Below, piece by piece: positions 1 to 7,870 of a stretch of 32,809 nt of DNA. How positions within the stretch are numbered: the first letter of the stretch is position 1; each line of letters opens with the position of its first letter. Made by a program: the position numbers and the translations under genes. This DNA comes from DASPWV01 sp046727855 (GTDB lineage Bacteria > Acidobacteriota > Vicinamibacteria > Vicinamibacterales > UBA2999): NCBI GenBank assembly GCA_046727855.1, contig JBKPDL010000032.1, positions 1 to 32,809 on the forward strand. The letters run 5' to 3'. Below the pieces are notes generated by a model, which saw only the letters and a program-made list of their open reading frames with translations, ran no database searches and had not been told where the DNA came from.

Positions 1-123
1 CGGGGGCGGTTTTGTCCTCTCGCAGGCCATTTATTCTGGTGTGGCGATGTTTATTTTTTTCCACCAGGGTGTCCACGGGGTTTGCCCACGAAGTTTGGTG
101 CCCAACGCCGTCGAACTGCGGGT

Positions 124-233
124 GAACTTCGTCATGACCCCTCATGAACTCCGTACGGAACCTTCGTGACGAACCCTCGTCGAACCCCCCGTGAGGAACC
201 CTTGTAAGGAACCCTCGTAAGGAACACCCGTTA
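124..233. repeat. Degenerate GAAC-headed intergenic repeat, period about 13
   Basis: Eight GAAC words start at 124, 146, 158, 171, 182, 196, 209 and 222. The last four spacings are 14, 13 and 13 nt, and the best units read like GAACCCTCGTAAG. The array lies just beyond the stop codon of the minus-strand amidase, so it would be transcribed as that gene's 3' untranslated region. I see no gene in positions 1-244. The unit length differs from the 7- and 8-nt repeats elsewhere in the window, but its placement (filling a gap next to a stop codon) is the same. Confidence 0.6.
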
Positions 234-244
234 CTGTAGCTGTG

Positions 245-1906
245 CTATCTCGTCACCACGTCTGTAGGTAACGGCGGCGTGCTTGCCGGCGGCACACGGT
301 AGTGAGTCGCTTGCTCGAACGCGTAGGCGAGCGCGATCAGCTGCGCCTCTGAAAACGCGCGGCCGGTGAACGTCACATCCGAAGGAAATGGGTTGACGAC
401 CGGCGCTGTCGGTGGCACGAACCCGCCCGGAACCGCCACACTTGGATAGCCTGCCTTCGCGGCAATCGCGGCCTGGCTGTTCCCGGACACGAGCATCGCG
501 TCGAAATCGTCGGCCGTGCCACGCGTCCCGTCGGGGCCGTTGTAGATCGCGTCGAGTCCGCCGCGAGCGCGCATGAGATCCTCGGCGCGATCGGCGAGAT
601 AGCGCGCGGTGTCGGCACTGCCCGGGCTGATATCCAACTGGTTCGCGGCTACGAATATCGCCTGGCCGTACTTGATGGCCGCGGGGCCAATCGCGAGATT
701 GGCCAGGATGATGTCGCCGAGCGTGTGCACCGGCGAGGTCGGACCCCGATACGCGAGGTACGCGTTCATGTCCCGCTTCTGCCCGTATAGCAGCACAGTG
801 GAACAGTCGGTCGGAGGCGGAAAGGCTGTGCACGATGGGAGCTGCGGCGGCAGCGGCGTGTCGGACACCAACACGAACGCGCCCTGCGCGCGCATGACCT
901 CGACAGCGTTGTTCATGATGTCCGCGCGATTGGCGGGGAATGGCGGCACGTAAATGCGCGCGCGTTTCAACGCTTTCTTGTCGAGAAACCGTGTGTAATC
1001 ACTCAAGCAATTGTCCGGAGTCAGGCACGCGGCCGTCGCCGGATCCCCGGCGTCGTAGCCGGCGAGCACACCGAGCAAAACTGCCGCATCGGCAACGGTG
1101 CGCGCCAACGGGCCGGCCGTGTCCTGATCGGCGGTAATGGGAATGATGCCGCGGCGGCTGATGAGACCGACCGTCGGCTTGATGCCCACGACGCCGTTTG
1201 CGGTAGCAGGGCTCAGGATCGACCCCGACGTTTCGGTACCAACGGCAAGGGCCACCAGATTTGCCGCGACCGAGATGCCAGAGGCCGAACTGGAGCCGCC
1301 CGGCGTCAGCACTGGCCGTCCATCGCCGCCGGGCTCCGGTCGCGGATCGTACGGATTGAATCCGTAGCCGCCCAGGCCACTGTAACCGGCGGGCATGCCA
1401 ATCGCGATGAAATTGGCGAACTCGGTAAGCGTCAGTTTGCCGAGGATGATCGCGCCGGCATCGCGCAGCTTCTCGGTAACGATCGCATCGCGCGGCGGAA
1501 TCGATCCGGCCAGCGTCATCGATCCGCCCGTGGTCGGCATGTCGGCGGTGTCGATGATGTCTTTCAGTGCCACCGGGACTCCATACAGCGGACTCCGCGC
1601 TTTACCAGGATGACGCTGCTGATCGAGCTGACGCGCTTCCTGCTCCGCGTTCGGGTTGAGATGAATGTAGGCATTCAACGCCGGCCCTTGATCGTCGTAT
1701 GCCGCGATGCGCGACAGATACATTCGAACGAGCTGCTCCGACGTGATCAGCTTGGTCTGCAGCGCATGTTGGATCTGGTCGACAGTCGCTTCAACGAGCT
1801 GAAACGTGGCGGCGCCAAGACCGCCACGCTGTTGTGCGGCGGGACGGGAAACGGCGATCGTGGCGAACGATACCAGGACGACAATCGCGGCGGCGATTCG
1901 CTTCAT
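245..1906 (-). CDS. Exported amidase (amidase signature family)
   Basis: This 553-aa protein hydrolyses a carboxamide bond; the substrate cannot be read from sequence. The Ser-cisSer-Lys triad of amidase signature enzymes is visible: K115 in GVPVALKDIID, cis-Ser S205 in PGGSSSAS, and nucleophile S229 in GTETSGSI. The 24-residue spacing between the two serines is the same as in fatty acid amide hydrolase. The usual TDTGGS motif reads TETSGS here. I chose the ATG at 1906 because a good AGGAG ribosome site lies at 1912-1916 and the protein then opens with a signal peptide (MKRIAAAIVVLVSF, Ala-rich to about residue 24), implying a periplasmic enzyme. The open frame extends upstream to 2110, but that stretch is Arg-rich and unlike the family. 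Length is typical. The downstream molybdopterin gene, 134 bp upstream in transcription order, has no evident functional link. Confidence 0.9.
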   Translation of the reverse strand: MKRIAAAIVVLVSFATIAVSRPAAQQRGGLGAATFQLVEATVDQIQHALQTKLITSEQLVRMYLSRIAAYDDQGPALNAYIHLNPNAEQEARQLDQQRHPGKARSPLYGVPVALKDIIDTADMPTTGGSMTLAGSIPPRDAIVTEKLRDAGAIILGKLTLTEFANFIAIGMPAGYSGLGGYGFNPYDPRPEPGGDGRPVLTPGGSSSASGISVAANLVALAVGTETSGSILSPATANGVVGIKPTVGLISRRGIIPITADQDTAGPLARTVADAAVLLGVLAGYDAGDPATAACLTPDNCLSDYTRFLDKKALKRARIYVPPFPANRADIMNNAVEVMRAQGAFVLVSDTPLPPQLPSCTAFPPPTDCSTVLLYGQKRDMNAYLAYRGPTSPVHTLGDIILANLAIGPAAIKYGQAIFVAANQLDISPGSADTARYLADRAEDLMRARGGLDAIYNGPDGTRGTADDFDAMLVSGNSQAAIAAKAGYPSVAVPGGFVPPTAPVVNPFPSDVTFTGRAFSEAQLIALAYAFEQATHYRVPPASTPPLPTDVVTR

Positions 1907-2040
1907 AGCTGCTCCTTTGAAATGAGAGCGATGGGGGGGGCCGAAATCATGCCGCCGCAACGCGCGCAGGTCAATAGGTCTGTACGAATCGTTTGCCCGA
2001 TCCGAAGTGCTGACGTTGAGGCGGCGGACCTTTACGTCCG

Positions 2041-4167
2041 CTAGACCACAGCGCTTAGCTCGACAGGAACGCCGCTGAAGGCGACCGTGCCGGTCAGTTT
2101 GTCGACACAACGTTCATCGGTGACGTCGTTGATGCTGACACCGGGACGTTCGGTCGCGACGCGCAACTGCGTGCCTTCACGATGATGACCCCAGCCGTGC
2201 GGAAGGCTCACCACGCCAGGCATCATTTCGCTCGTCACCTCGAGATCGGCGGTGACTGTTCCCGTCGCGGAGCGGATGGCGACGCGCGCGGCCGACTTCA
2301 GGCCCAGCCGCTCGGCATCGCTCGGATGAATGCGCAACGTGCATCGCGGTTTGCCTTTCACCAGGCGCCGCGAGTTGTGCATCCACGAGTTGTTGCTCAG
2401 CAGATCTCGCCGTCCGATCAACACGAGCCCGCCTGTGGTGGCGGCGTCGTCCAGGCGAGCGCGTACGCGCTCGAGATCGGCAACGTAGATGTCGGGCGCG
2501 ATGTTGATCCGGCAATCCGGGGTGTAGAGACGCTCGGGCAAGCATGGCCGCAGCGGTCCGAGATCGACGCCGTGCGCCTGGCGGCGCAAGCGCGCGAGCG
2601 AGAGGCGGTAGGGACCCAGGCGCAAGGCGAGATCGATGACCCGGTGAGGCGGCAAACGCAGGAGAAACTGCCGTTCGATCGGCGCTTTCCAGGCGCCGAG
2701 GCGCGACCGCGCGCGGAGCCGAGTCGCCAATTCCGTGAAGATCTCCCAGTCGTGGCGTTGGTCGGCCGCGCGTTCGACGAGCGGCGAGCTCCATTTGGCC
2801 GTGTTCCGCACGGCGAGCAGGTGCAGTGCAAGGTCGTAATGGTCGTGCTCGAGCGCGCTCGTCGGCGGCAGGATCACGTCCGCATGGCGCGTCGTTTCGT
2901 TCACGTAGAAGTCGATCGACACCATGAAATCGAGCGATGCAAGCGCGCGGTCCAGGCTGTTGCCGTTGGGCGCCGAAAGCACGGGATTGCCGGCCGCGGT
3001 GACGAGCGCGCGGATCCGGCCCGGACCAGGCGTGCTGATCTCTTCGGCAAGCGCGGCCGTCGGGTATTCACCACCGAACTCCGGAAGACCTCGCACCCGC
3101 GTGCGCCGCCGGGCGAAGCGACCGCTTAATCCGATGCGTTCCGCGAGCGCGACGAGATCGACCGCGGGGTGCGTAAACATCACGCCGCCGGCGCGATCGA
3201 GATTGCCCGAGACGATATTCAACACGTTGATCAGCCAGGTTGCGAGACCGCCGAACTCCTGGGTGGAAACTCCGACGCGTCCGTAGATGGCGGCCGACGA
3301 GGCGCGCATGATCGCGGCAGCAAGCTCGCGAGTCACCTCAGGACCAACGCCAGTTGCACCCGCCACGTGCTCCGCTGTAAACGGGTCGGCGAGACCAATC
3401 AAGCGATCGATCCCATTGACGTGATCAGCCAGGTGACGGAGCCGAGGTCCCGTCGTCGTGAGAATCTCCCGCAGCAACGCGAGCAGCAGCAGTGCATCAG
3501 TTCCGGGACGGATGAACACGTGTTGATCAGCGACGGCCGCCGTTTCTGTCCGCCGCGGATCGACGACCACCACGCGGCCGCCACGCTCGCGGATTGCGCG
3601 CAGCCGTCGGCCGATGCCAGGCGCGGTCATCAGGCTGCCATTGGACGCGAGCGGGTTGCCGCCGACGATCACGAACAGTTGCGTGCGATCGACGTCCGGC
3701 ACCGGCAGAAGCAGTTGATGCCCGAACATGGTCAAGGCCGCGAGCATATGCGGCAACTGATCGAGCGAGGTGGCCGAGTAGTGGCTTTTGGTGCGCAGCG
3801 CCCGTAGAAACAGCTGGCCGTGAATCATCGACCCGTAGTTGTGGACCGTCGGGTTTCCCTGGTAAGCGGCCACGGCGTTGGCGCCATGCGCCATTTGAAT
3901 CTCGCGCAGGCGGCCAGCCACTTCGTCAAACGCTTCCCTCCAGCCGATCTCTTCCCATCGCGCGCCGTTGCGCCGCACGGGTCGGCGCAGGCGGTCGGGG
4001 TCGTCGTGCACATCTTTGAGCGCAACGGCCTTGGGACAAATGTGGCCGCGGCTCAAGACGTCGTCCGGATCGCCGCGAATATCGGTAATGGCGCCGCCAT
4101 CAAATGTGATGACAAGGCCACACATCGCTTCACAGAGATTGCACGTGTGAAGGTGGCGCTGCGGCAT
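2041..4167 (-). CDS. Molybdopterin-dependent oxidoreductase (formate dehydrogenase/DMSO reductase superfamily)
   Basis: This is a 708-aa catalytic subunit of a bis-molybdopterin-guanine-dinucleotide enzyme. An N-terminal 4Fe-4S site is formed by C9, C12, C16 and C44 (CNLCEAMC ... GHICPK). The body carries superfamily landmarks such as IVGGNPLASNG and VVVDPRRTETA. The C-terminal dinucleotide-binding domain (about 590-700) includes NNSWMHN and SLPHGWGHH. No twin-arginine signal is present, so it is predicted to be cytoplasmic. Where formate dehydrogenases have Cys or Sec as metal ligand, the aligned stretch appears to read SATSLDQLP with neither, so formate as substrate is doubtful. No electron-transfer partner subunit lies next to it. 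The ATG at 4167 has no clear Shine-Dalgarno; a TAGAAT word at 4178-4183 (minus strand) could be a -10 box of a short-leader transcript, but this is weak. Confidence 0.88.
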   Translation of the reverse strand: MPQRHLHTCNLCEAMCGLVITFDGGAITDIRGDPDDVLSRGHICPKAVALKDVHDDPDRLRRPVRRNGARWEEIGWREAFDEVAGRLREIQMAHGANAVAAYQGNPTVHNYGSMIHGQLFLRALRTKSHYSATSLDQLPHMLAALTMFGHQLLLPVPDVDRTQLFVIVGGNPLASNGSLMTAPGIGRRLRAIRERGGRVVVVDPRRTETAAVADQHVFIRPGTDALLLLALLREILTTTGPRLRHLADHVNGIDRLIGLADPFTAEHVAGATGVGPEVTRELAAAIMRASSAAIYGRVGVSTQEFGGLATWLINVLNIVSGNLDRAGGVMFTHPAVDLVALAERIGLSGRFARRRTRVRGLPEFGGEYPTAALAEEISTPGPGRIRALVTAAGNPVLSAPNGNSLDRALASLDFMVSIDFYVNETTRHADVILPPTSALEHDHYDLALHLLAVRNTAKWSSPLVERAADQRHDWEIFTELATRLRARSRLGAWKAPIERQFLLRLPPHRVIDLALRLGPYRLSLARLRRQAHGVDLGPLRPCLPERLYTPDCRINIAPDIYVADLERVRARLDDAATTGGLVLIGRRDLLSNNSWMHNSRRLVKGKPRCTLRIHPSDAERLGLKSAARVAIRSATGTVTADLEVTSEMMPGVVSLPHGWGHHREGTQLRVATERPGVSINDVTDERCVDKLTGTVAFSGVPVELSAVV

Positions 4168-4286
4168 TGGTAGGACGATTCTACGGGCTTACTGCCTCAA
4201 TTCACTCGACTTGGCAGTCCGCGGCGGCATCAAGATAATCCGGCGATTTGGGCCGCAACTGGCGTTGTTCAGGGCGTTTTTGCGCC

Positions 4287-4300
4287 GTTGGCGCGCCAAC
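4287..4300. other. 14-bp perfect palindrome after the hydrolase stop
   Basis: GTTGGCGCGCCAAC is a perfect 14-bp palindrome lying immediately past the stop codon of the minus-strand alpha/beta hydrolase. It might act as a transcript end or a protein-binding site. It has no loop as a simple palindrome and no clear U-tract, so a standard intrinsic terminator is not supported. Confidence 0.35.
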
Positions 4301-5107
4301 TCAAGTGAGCCCAGAGGGTAGGTGTTCGACAAGAAGCGCCGTGATGGCTTGCGGCGATTCGGCGTGGATCCAATGCCCACCGGTAAGGTGATGGAGGTGA
4401 ACGTTTCTGTTCATGGCCTCAATGCGGTGAACCGCCTCTTGCGAGATCGCGTGGGACTCAGACGCCTTGACGATATGGATGTCGTGAGTGGCAGCCGGCG
4501 ACTCGATGACCCGCCAAAGATCCGTTTCGAAGAAGTCGCGCAGGAGGCGCTCCATTGCATCGAAGTCGAGCGCCCAGACGACGCCGCCATCATCGCGAAC
4601 GAGGTTGCTTGCCATCCACTGCGCCACACCGAGGGCATACCCGCCATTGACGATGGCCGTCACTGCGTCTGCTCGATTGCTGAAACGCGGAGGAAGCCGG
4701 CGCACCAGAGCGAGCATGCCCCACGCGCTCCCCGTCGGCTCTTTTGCTTCGGGCGTTGAATCGATCACCCAAACCTGCAATGGCTTGTCGCGCATCGCGT
4801 CGGCAATGGCGAGCGCCACTTTGCCGCCGTACGAATGGCCGAGAACGGCGTGCGCAATGATGAGCTCCGCTGCAAGCCGGTCTGCTACGTCGGCGGCAAG
4901 ACCCGCGACGGTGTCGCCGTGTTGACCGGCTGGCGAATCGCCATGGTGCGGCAGATCGACGAGCCAGCAACTGTAATCGGGGCGCGCAGCGACAACCGCC
5001 CGCGCGATGCTCTGCCAGTTGCGTCCGCGCCCGTAAATGCCGTGCAGCATGACGAGCGCGTGAGGCGGCGCTTCCGCGGAAGCGACGCGTACGGCCGCGA
5101 GTGACAC
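4301..5107 (-). CDS. Alpha/beta hydrolase (YbfF-like esterase)
   Basis: This is a 268-aa serine hydrolase. It has the oxyanion segment VMLHGIYGRGRNW near residue 21, the nucleophile elbow GHSYGG, a likely acidic residue in VWVIDSTPE, and the catalytic His in GGHWIHAESP near the C terminus. The last motif closely matches the AGHW(V)HAE ending of YbfF-type esterases. I placed the start at the GTG of 5105-5107: the frame stays open to 5386, but that part overlaps the whole DGPF gene and is Arg-rich. With this start the gene begins 8 bp after the DGPF stop codon, consistent with translational coupling in the sigma factor-DGPF-hydrolase operon. There is no signal peptide, so it is cytoplasmic. The substrate is unknown. 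Confidence 0.82.
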   Translation of the reverse strand: MSLAAVRVASAEAPPHALVMLHGIYGRGRNWQSIARAVVAARPDYSCWLVDLPHHGDSPAGQHGDTVAGLAADVADRLAAELIIAHAVLGHSYGGKVALAIADAMRDKPLQVWVIDSTPEAKEPTGSAWGMLALVRRLPPRFSNRADAVTAIVNGGYALGVAQWMASNLVRDDGGVVWALDFDAMERLLRDFFETDLWRVIESPAATHDIHIVKASESHAISQEAVHRIEAMNRNVHLHHLTGGHWIHAESPQAITALLVEHLPSGLT

Positions 5108-5115
5108 GGCTGCGC

Positions 5116-5448
5116 CTACGGCGTCAATTCGCGGATGGGACGCACCTCGATGCTGCCCTCTCGCGCCGGCGGAATCCTTGCTGCCAGTTGAAGCGCCTCG
5201 TTCAAGTCGCGCGCATCGAGCAGATAAAAGCCGGCCAGCTGCTCCTTCGTCTCCGCGAATGGTCCATCGGTCACGAGCATCTTGCCGTTTCGAACCCGCA
5301 CGGTCGCCGCCGTATCGATCGGCTGCAGCGCCTCGGCCGCGACCAGGACGCCGCTTGCCCGGAATCCGTCGCCGCATGCCCGGCATTCGCGATCGGGCAC
5401 CGCGCGGAATTTCTCACCTTCGAGGTAAACGAGGCAGAGATACTTCAT
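5116..5448 (-). CDS. YCII-related DGPF-domain protein
   Basis: This is a 110-aa member of the YCII/DGPF family, showing the MKYLCLVY opening strand and the hallmark VTDGPFAETKEQLAGFYLL. DGPF proteins are the typical genomic partners of ECF42 sigma factors, where they are thought to act in sensing or detoxification; their biochemical activity is not established. Its ATG overlaps the sigma-factor stop codon (ATGA at 5445-5448), so the two are almost certainly cotranslated. A cysteine pair (ECRAC, residues 21-25) sits in the region after the first strand. The hydrolase follows 8 bp later. It is shorter than the second DGPF protein of this window (144 aa). Confidence 0.9.
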   Translation of the reverse strand: MKYLCLVYLEGEKFRAVPDRECRACGDGFRASGVLVAAEALQPIDTAATVRVRNGKMLVTDGPFAETKEQLAGFYLLDARDLNEALQLAARIPPAREGSIEVRPIRELTP

Positions 5449-6689
5449 GACGTGAGCTCCTTGAGCCGTCGCTCGAGAAATCGTCGCTCCGGTTCCTGCC
5501 GCGTGAGCGCGAGCGCGCGTTCATAGGACACGCGAGCCTGCGCGGTCTGGCCCAGGCGCCGGCACAAATCCGCACGGGCCGCATGCGCCAGCCGATAGTC
5601 TTTCAGTTCGCCTCGCGCCAGTATGGCGTCGATGATCGCGAGGCCTGCGGCCGGGCCGTCCCGCATCGCGACCGCGACGGCGCGATTGAGCTCCACCACA
5701 GGTGACGGATCGGCGCTGAGAAGAAGGTCGTAGAGTCCGACGATCTCTGCCCAGTCGGTGGCCGCTGTGCTCGACGACTCGGCATGCACGGCGGCGATCG
5801 CCGCCTGAATCGAGTATGGCCCGATGCGCCGCGACGACAGCGCTCGCTCCACCAGCGAAATGCCCTCGGCAATCTGCTTGCGATCCCATCGTGAGCGGTC
5901 CTGATCATCCAGCAGGACCAGCTCGCCGGATGGCGATGTGCGTGTGCGACGACGCGATTCGTGCAATAACATCAATGCCAGCAACCCCTGCGCTTCCGGT
6001 TCGGGAAGCAGCTCCACGAGCAGCCGCCCGAGTCGAATCGCTTCGCCCGACAAATCGTGTCGCGTCAACGACGCGCCCGAGGACGCCGCGTACCCCTCGT
6101 TGAAGACGAGATAGATGACGCGCAACACTGCATCGAGCCGGCTCGGAAGCTCGTGTGCCTCCGGCACCTGGTAGGGGATGCGCGCATCGCGGATCTTGGC
6201 TTTGGCGCGCACAATCCGTTGCGCCAGCGTCGGCGCCGGCGTAAGAAACGCTTGCGCAATCTGCTCTGTGGTCAGGCCGCAGAGGTCGCGCAGCGTGAGC
6301 GCCACTTGCGCGTCTGGTGCGAGCGCCGGATGGCAGCACGTGAAGATCAGGCGCAGCCGGTCGTCTTCGACGCTCTCCTGGTCGGCCCACGCCGCGGTGT
6401 CGACCACGGCGACCTCGGTCGCCTTGCTGTCATCGAGGGCATCGAACCGCGCGCGGCGGCGGATGCCGTCGATCGCCTTGAAGCGGCCGGCCGAAACGAG
6501 CCACGCGCGCGGGCTCGCCGGCATGCCCTCGCGCGGCCATTGCTCGAGCGCTGCCCTGAACGCATCGTGCAGCGCCTCTTCGGCGACATCGAAGTCGCCG
6601 AGCAGACGGATGAGGGTGGCGAGAACACGGCGCGAGTCCGTAAGGTAGATTTCGTTTACGGCCTCGCGTATCTGATCGGTCGCCGGCAC
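5445..6689 (-). CDS. ECF42-type RNA polymerase sigma factor with C-terminal extension
   Basis: This is a 414-aa sigma-70-family protein. Region 2 lies near residues 20-80 (LLGDFDVAEEALHDAF, then RAWLVSAGRFKAID), and region 4 near 125-180 (LRDLCGLTTEQIAQAFL followed by TLAQRIVRAKAKIR). A long helical extension of more than 200 residues has TPR-like character (VVELNRAVAVAMRDGP, then DYRLAHAARADLCRRLGQ). This architecture plus an adjoining DGPF gene is the signature of the ECF42 group, whose extension is reported to be needed for activity and which lacks an anti-sigma gene; none is seen here. The start is a GTG at 6687-6689 because a stop codon lies a few codons upstream in frame. It overlaps the DGPF gene by 4 nt. 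The 173-bp gap 6690-6862 separates it from a second DGPF gene on the same strand. Confidence 0.9.
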   Translation of the reverse strand: MPATDQIREAVNEIYLTDSRRVLATLIRLLGDFDVAEEALHDAFRAALEQWPREGMPASPRAWLVSAGRFKAIDGIRRRARFDALDDSKATEVAVVDTAAWADQESVEDDRLRLIFTCCHPALAPDAQVALTLRDLCGLTTEQIAQAFLTPAPTLAQRIVRAKAKIRDARIPYQVPEAHELPSRLDAVLRVIYLVFNEGYAASSGASLTRHDLSGEAIRLGRLLVELLPEPEAQGLLALMLLHESRRRTRTSPSGELVLLDDQDRSRWDRKQIAEGISLVERALSSRRIGPYSIQAAIAAVHAESSSTAATDWAEIVGLYDLLLSADPSPVVELNRAVAVAMRDGPAAGLAIIDAILARGELKDYRLAHAARADLCRRLGQTAQARVSYERALALTRQEPERRFLERRLKELTS

Positions 6690-6862
6690 GACAACCGATC
6701 ACAACACCGTTTACGCTCCTCGCGCAAGTCGATCCGCGGCGAGGCTCGTCATCATCGTTCGACGACATCCGCGATCCCTCGTGCGCCAGTGTCTGTGGCC
6801 GCATAACGGTCCAAGGACCTGTTCGAATTGTCCCGCGCGCGTGTTGTCATACCAGTCCCAAT

Positions 6863-7297
6863 CTACTGTTTTGCGCCGCGGCTGGACCTGAACGACTGCT
6901 CCATCTCCGCAACCTTCTTTGGCACATTGGGAAAGTCGCTGAGCTCGTAGAACTGACGGACTTCGATCTCCGGCGCGCGCCCGGCGTTCGGGAGACGATC
7001 GAACGGCACGCGCTTCGCCCATTCGAGCGCTTCTTCTTTCGACTTCACCTCAAGAATCCAGTAGCCGGCGATCAGTTCCTTGGTCTCCGCGAACGGTCCA
7101 TCGGTCACCAGCACCTGCCCATTCTGAAACGTCACCCGTGCACCCTTCGAGCTCGGGTGCAGACCCGCTCCGTCGAGGAGCACTCCCGCTTTGATCAGTT
7201 CCTCGTTGTACTTCCCCATCACGGCGAGATCCTGTTGCGTGGGCAGTACCCCGGCTTCTGTGTTTTTGTCCGCTTTCACCAGCATCATGAATCGCAT
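6863..7297 (-). CDS. YCII-related DGPF-domain protein, second copy
   Basis: This is a 144-aa DGPF/YCII protein: MRFMMLVKADKN at the start, VLVTDGPFAETKELIAGYWIL in the middle, and FDRLPNAGRAPEIEVRQFYEL toward the end. It has a longer middle and C-terminal tail than the copy at 5116-5448 and is clearly paralogous. The ATG at 7297 is preceded by an AAAGGAC ribosome site. It lies upstream of and codirectional with the ECF42 gene, so it may be the first gene of the same regulon or operon. ECF42 factors often drive such DGPF genes, which would make the 7298-7400 region the place to look for a target promoter. The start region is divergent from the GntR operon. Its function is not known. Confidence 0.9.
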   Translation of the reverse strand: MRFMMLVKADKNTEAGVLPTQQDLAVMGKYNEELIKAGVLLDGAGLHPSSKGARVTFQNGQVLVTDGPFAETKELIAGYWILEVKSKEEALEWAKRVPFDRLPNAGRAPEIEVRQFYELSDFPNVPKKVAEMEQSFRSSRGAKQ

Positions 7298-7406
7298 GAT
7301 CGAATGTCCTTTCTGCTTGATAGTCGATCGAGGCGATGCCCGATCGACAGGTCAGCCGTAGTTTCCCCGGCGCAATTGCTGCCGTGCACGGCCTGAAAAT
7401 TTCCTC

Positions 7407-7435
7407 TTGACAATCACGGAAGAAATGGCAAGAGT
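7407..7435 (+). promoter_or_regulatory. Candidate promoter of the GntR-ABC operon
   Basis: TTGACA at 7407-7412 is a perfect -35 consensus. A 17-nt spacer leads to AAGAGT at 7430-7435, a weak -10 match (A2, A4 and T6 of TATAAT). The proposed operator palindrome begins 2 nt downstream, which would place it over the transcription start. The GntR start codon follows at 7472. A very similar layout (TTGACA, 17 nt, CAGAGT) lies upstream of the DUF305 gene. Confidence 0.45.
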
Positions 7436-7436
7436 C

Positions 7437-7462
7437 TTACTGTGCTAGTTCAGTAATACAGT
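7437..7462. promoter_or_regulatory. Candidate GntR operator (interleaved inverted repeats)
   Basis: TTACTG (7437-7442) and CAGTAA (7451-7456) form a perfect 6-bp inverted repeat with an 8-nt spacer. Interleaved with it, ACTGT (7439-7443) and ACAGT (7458-7462) form a second one with a 14-nt spacer. The site lies 10-35 nt before the start of a YtrA-type GntR gene, the usual position for autoregulation in this subfamily. Binding is inferred. Confidence 0.5.
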
Positions 7463-7471
7463 TGCCACGAC

Positions 7472-7870
7472 ATGCTGTTCCGTCCCAACCCCTCGTCCGG
7501 CGTGCCGATCTACCTGCAGCTGATGGAGCAGGTGAAGCACGCCATTGAAACCGGGGCGCTTCGTCCGGGCGAGCAGTTGCCGGGCATCCGGCCGCTGGCG
7601 GAGGAGCTCGTGATCAACCCAAACACCGTGGCCAAGGCATATCGCGAACTCGAGCATGAAGACGTGATCGAGCTGCGTCACGGCGCCGGGGCGTTCGTGT
7701 CGCCGAACGCACGCGCCAGGAAAGTGACCGACGCGATCCGCCAGGCCCAGGGCATGGTGGCCGCGACGATTGAGCGGTTGCGCGCGCGCGGCGTGACGGA
7801 CGAAGAGATTCGGCGGTTGTTCGAGGCGGAGCTCGCCGGATTGACCCGAACAGGAGGTCGTCGTGAGTGA
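7472..7870 (+). CDS. GntR-family transcriptional repressor (YtrA subfamily)
   Basis: This is a 132-aa regulator. The winged helix-turn-helix occupies about residues 11-80, with the family pattern GVPIYLQLMEQVKHAIETG, LPGIRPLAEELVINPNTVAKAY and GAGAFV. Only a short helical C-terminal tail of about 50 residues follows, which is diagnostic of the YtrA subfamily; these lack a large effector domain and usually repress a cotranscribed ABC transporter in response to cell-wall-active compounds. That matches the next two genes. The gene overlaps the ATPase gene by 8 nt. The start ATG at 7472 gives the family's normal length. An upstream operator and promoter candidate lie at 7407-7462. Confidence 0.92.
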   Translation: MLFRPNPSSGVPIYLQLMEQVKHAIETGALRPGEQLPGIRPLAEELVINPNTVAKAYRELEHEDVIELRHGAGAFVSPNARARKVTDAIRQAQGMVAATIERLRARGVTDEEIRRLFEAELAGLTRTGGRRE

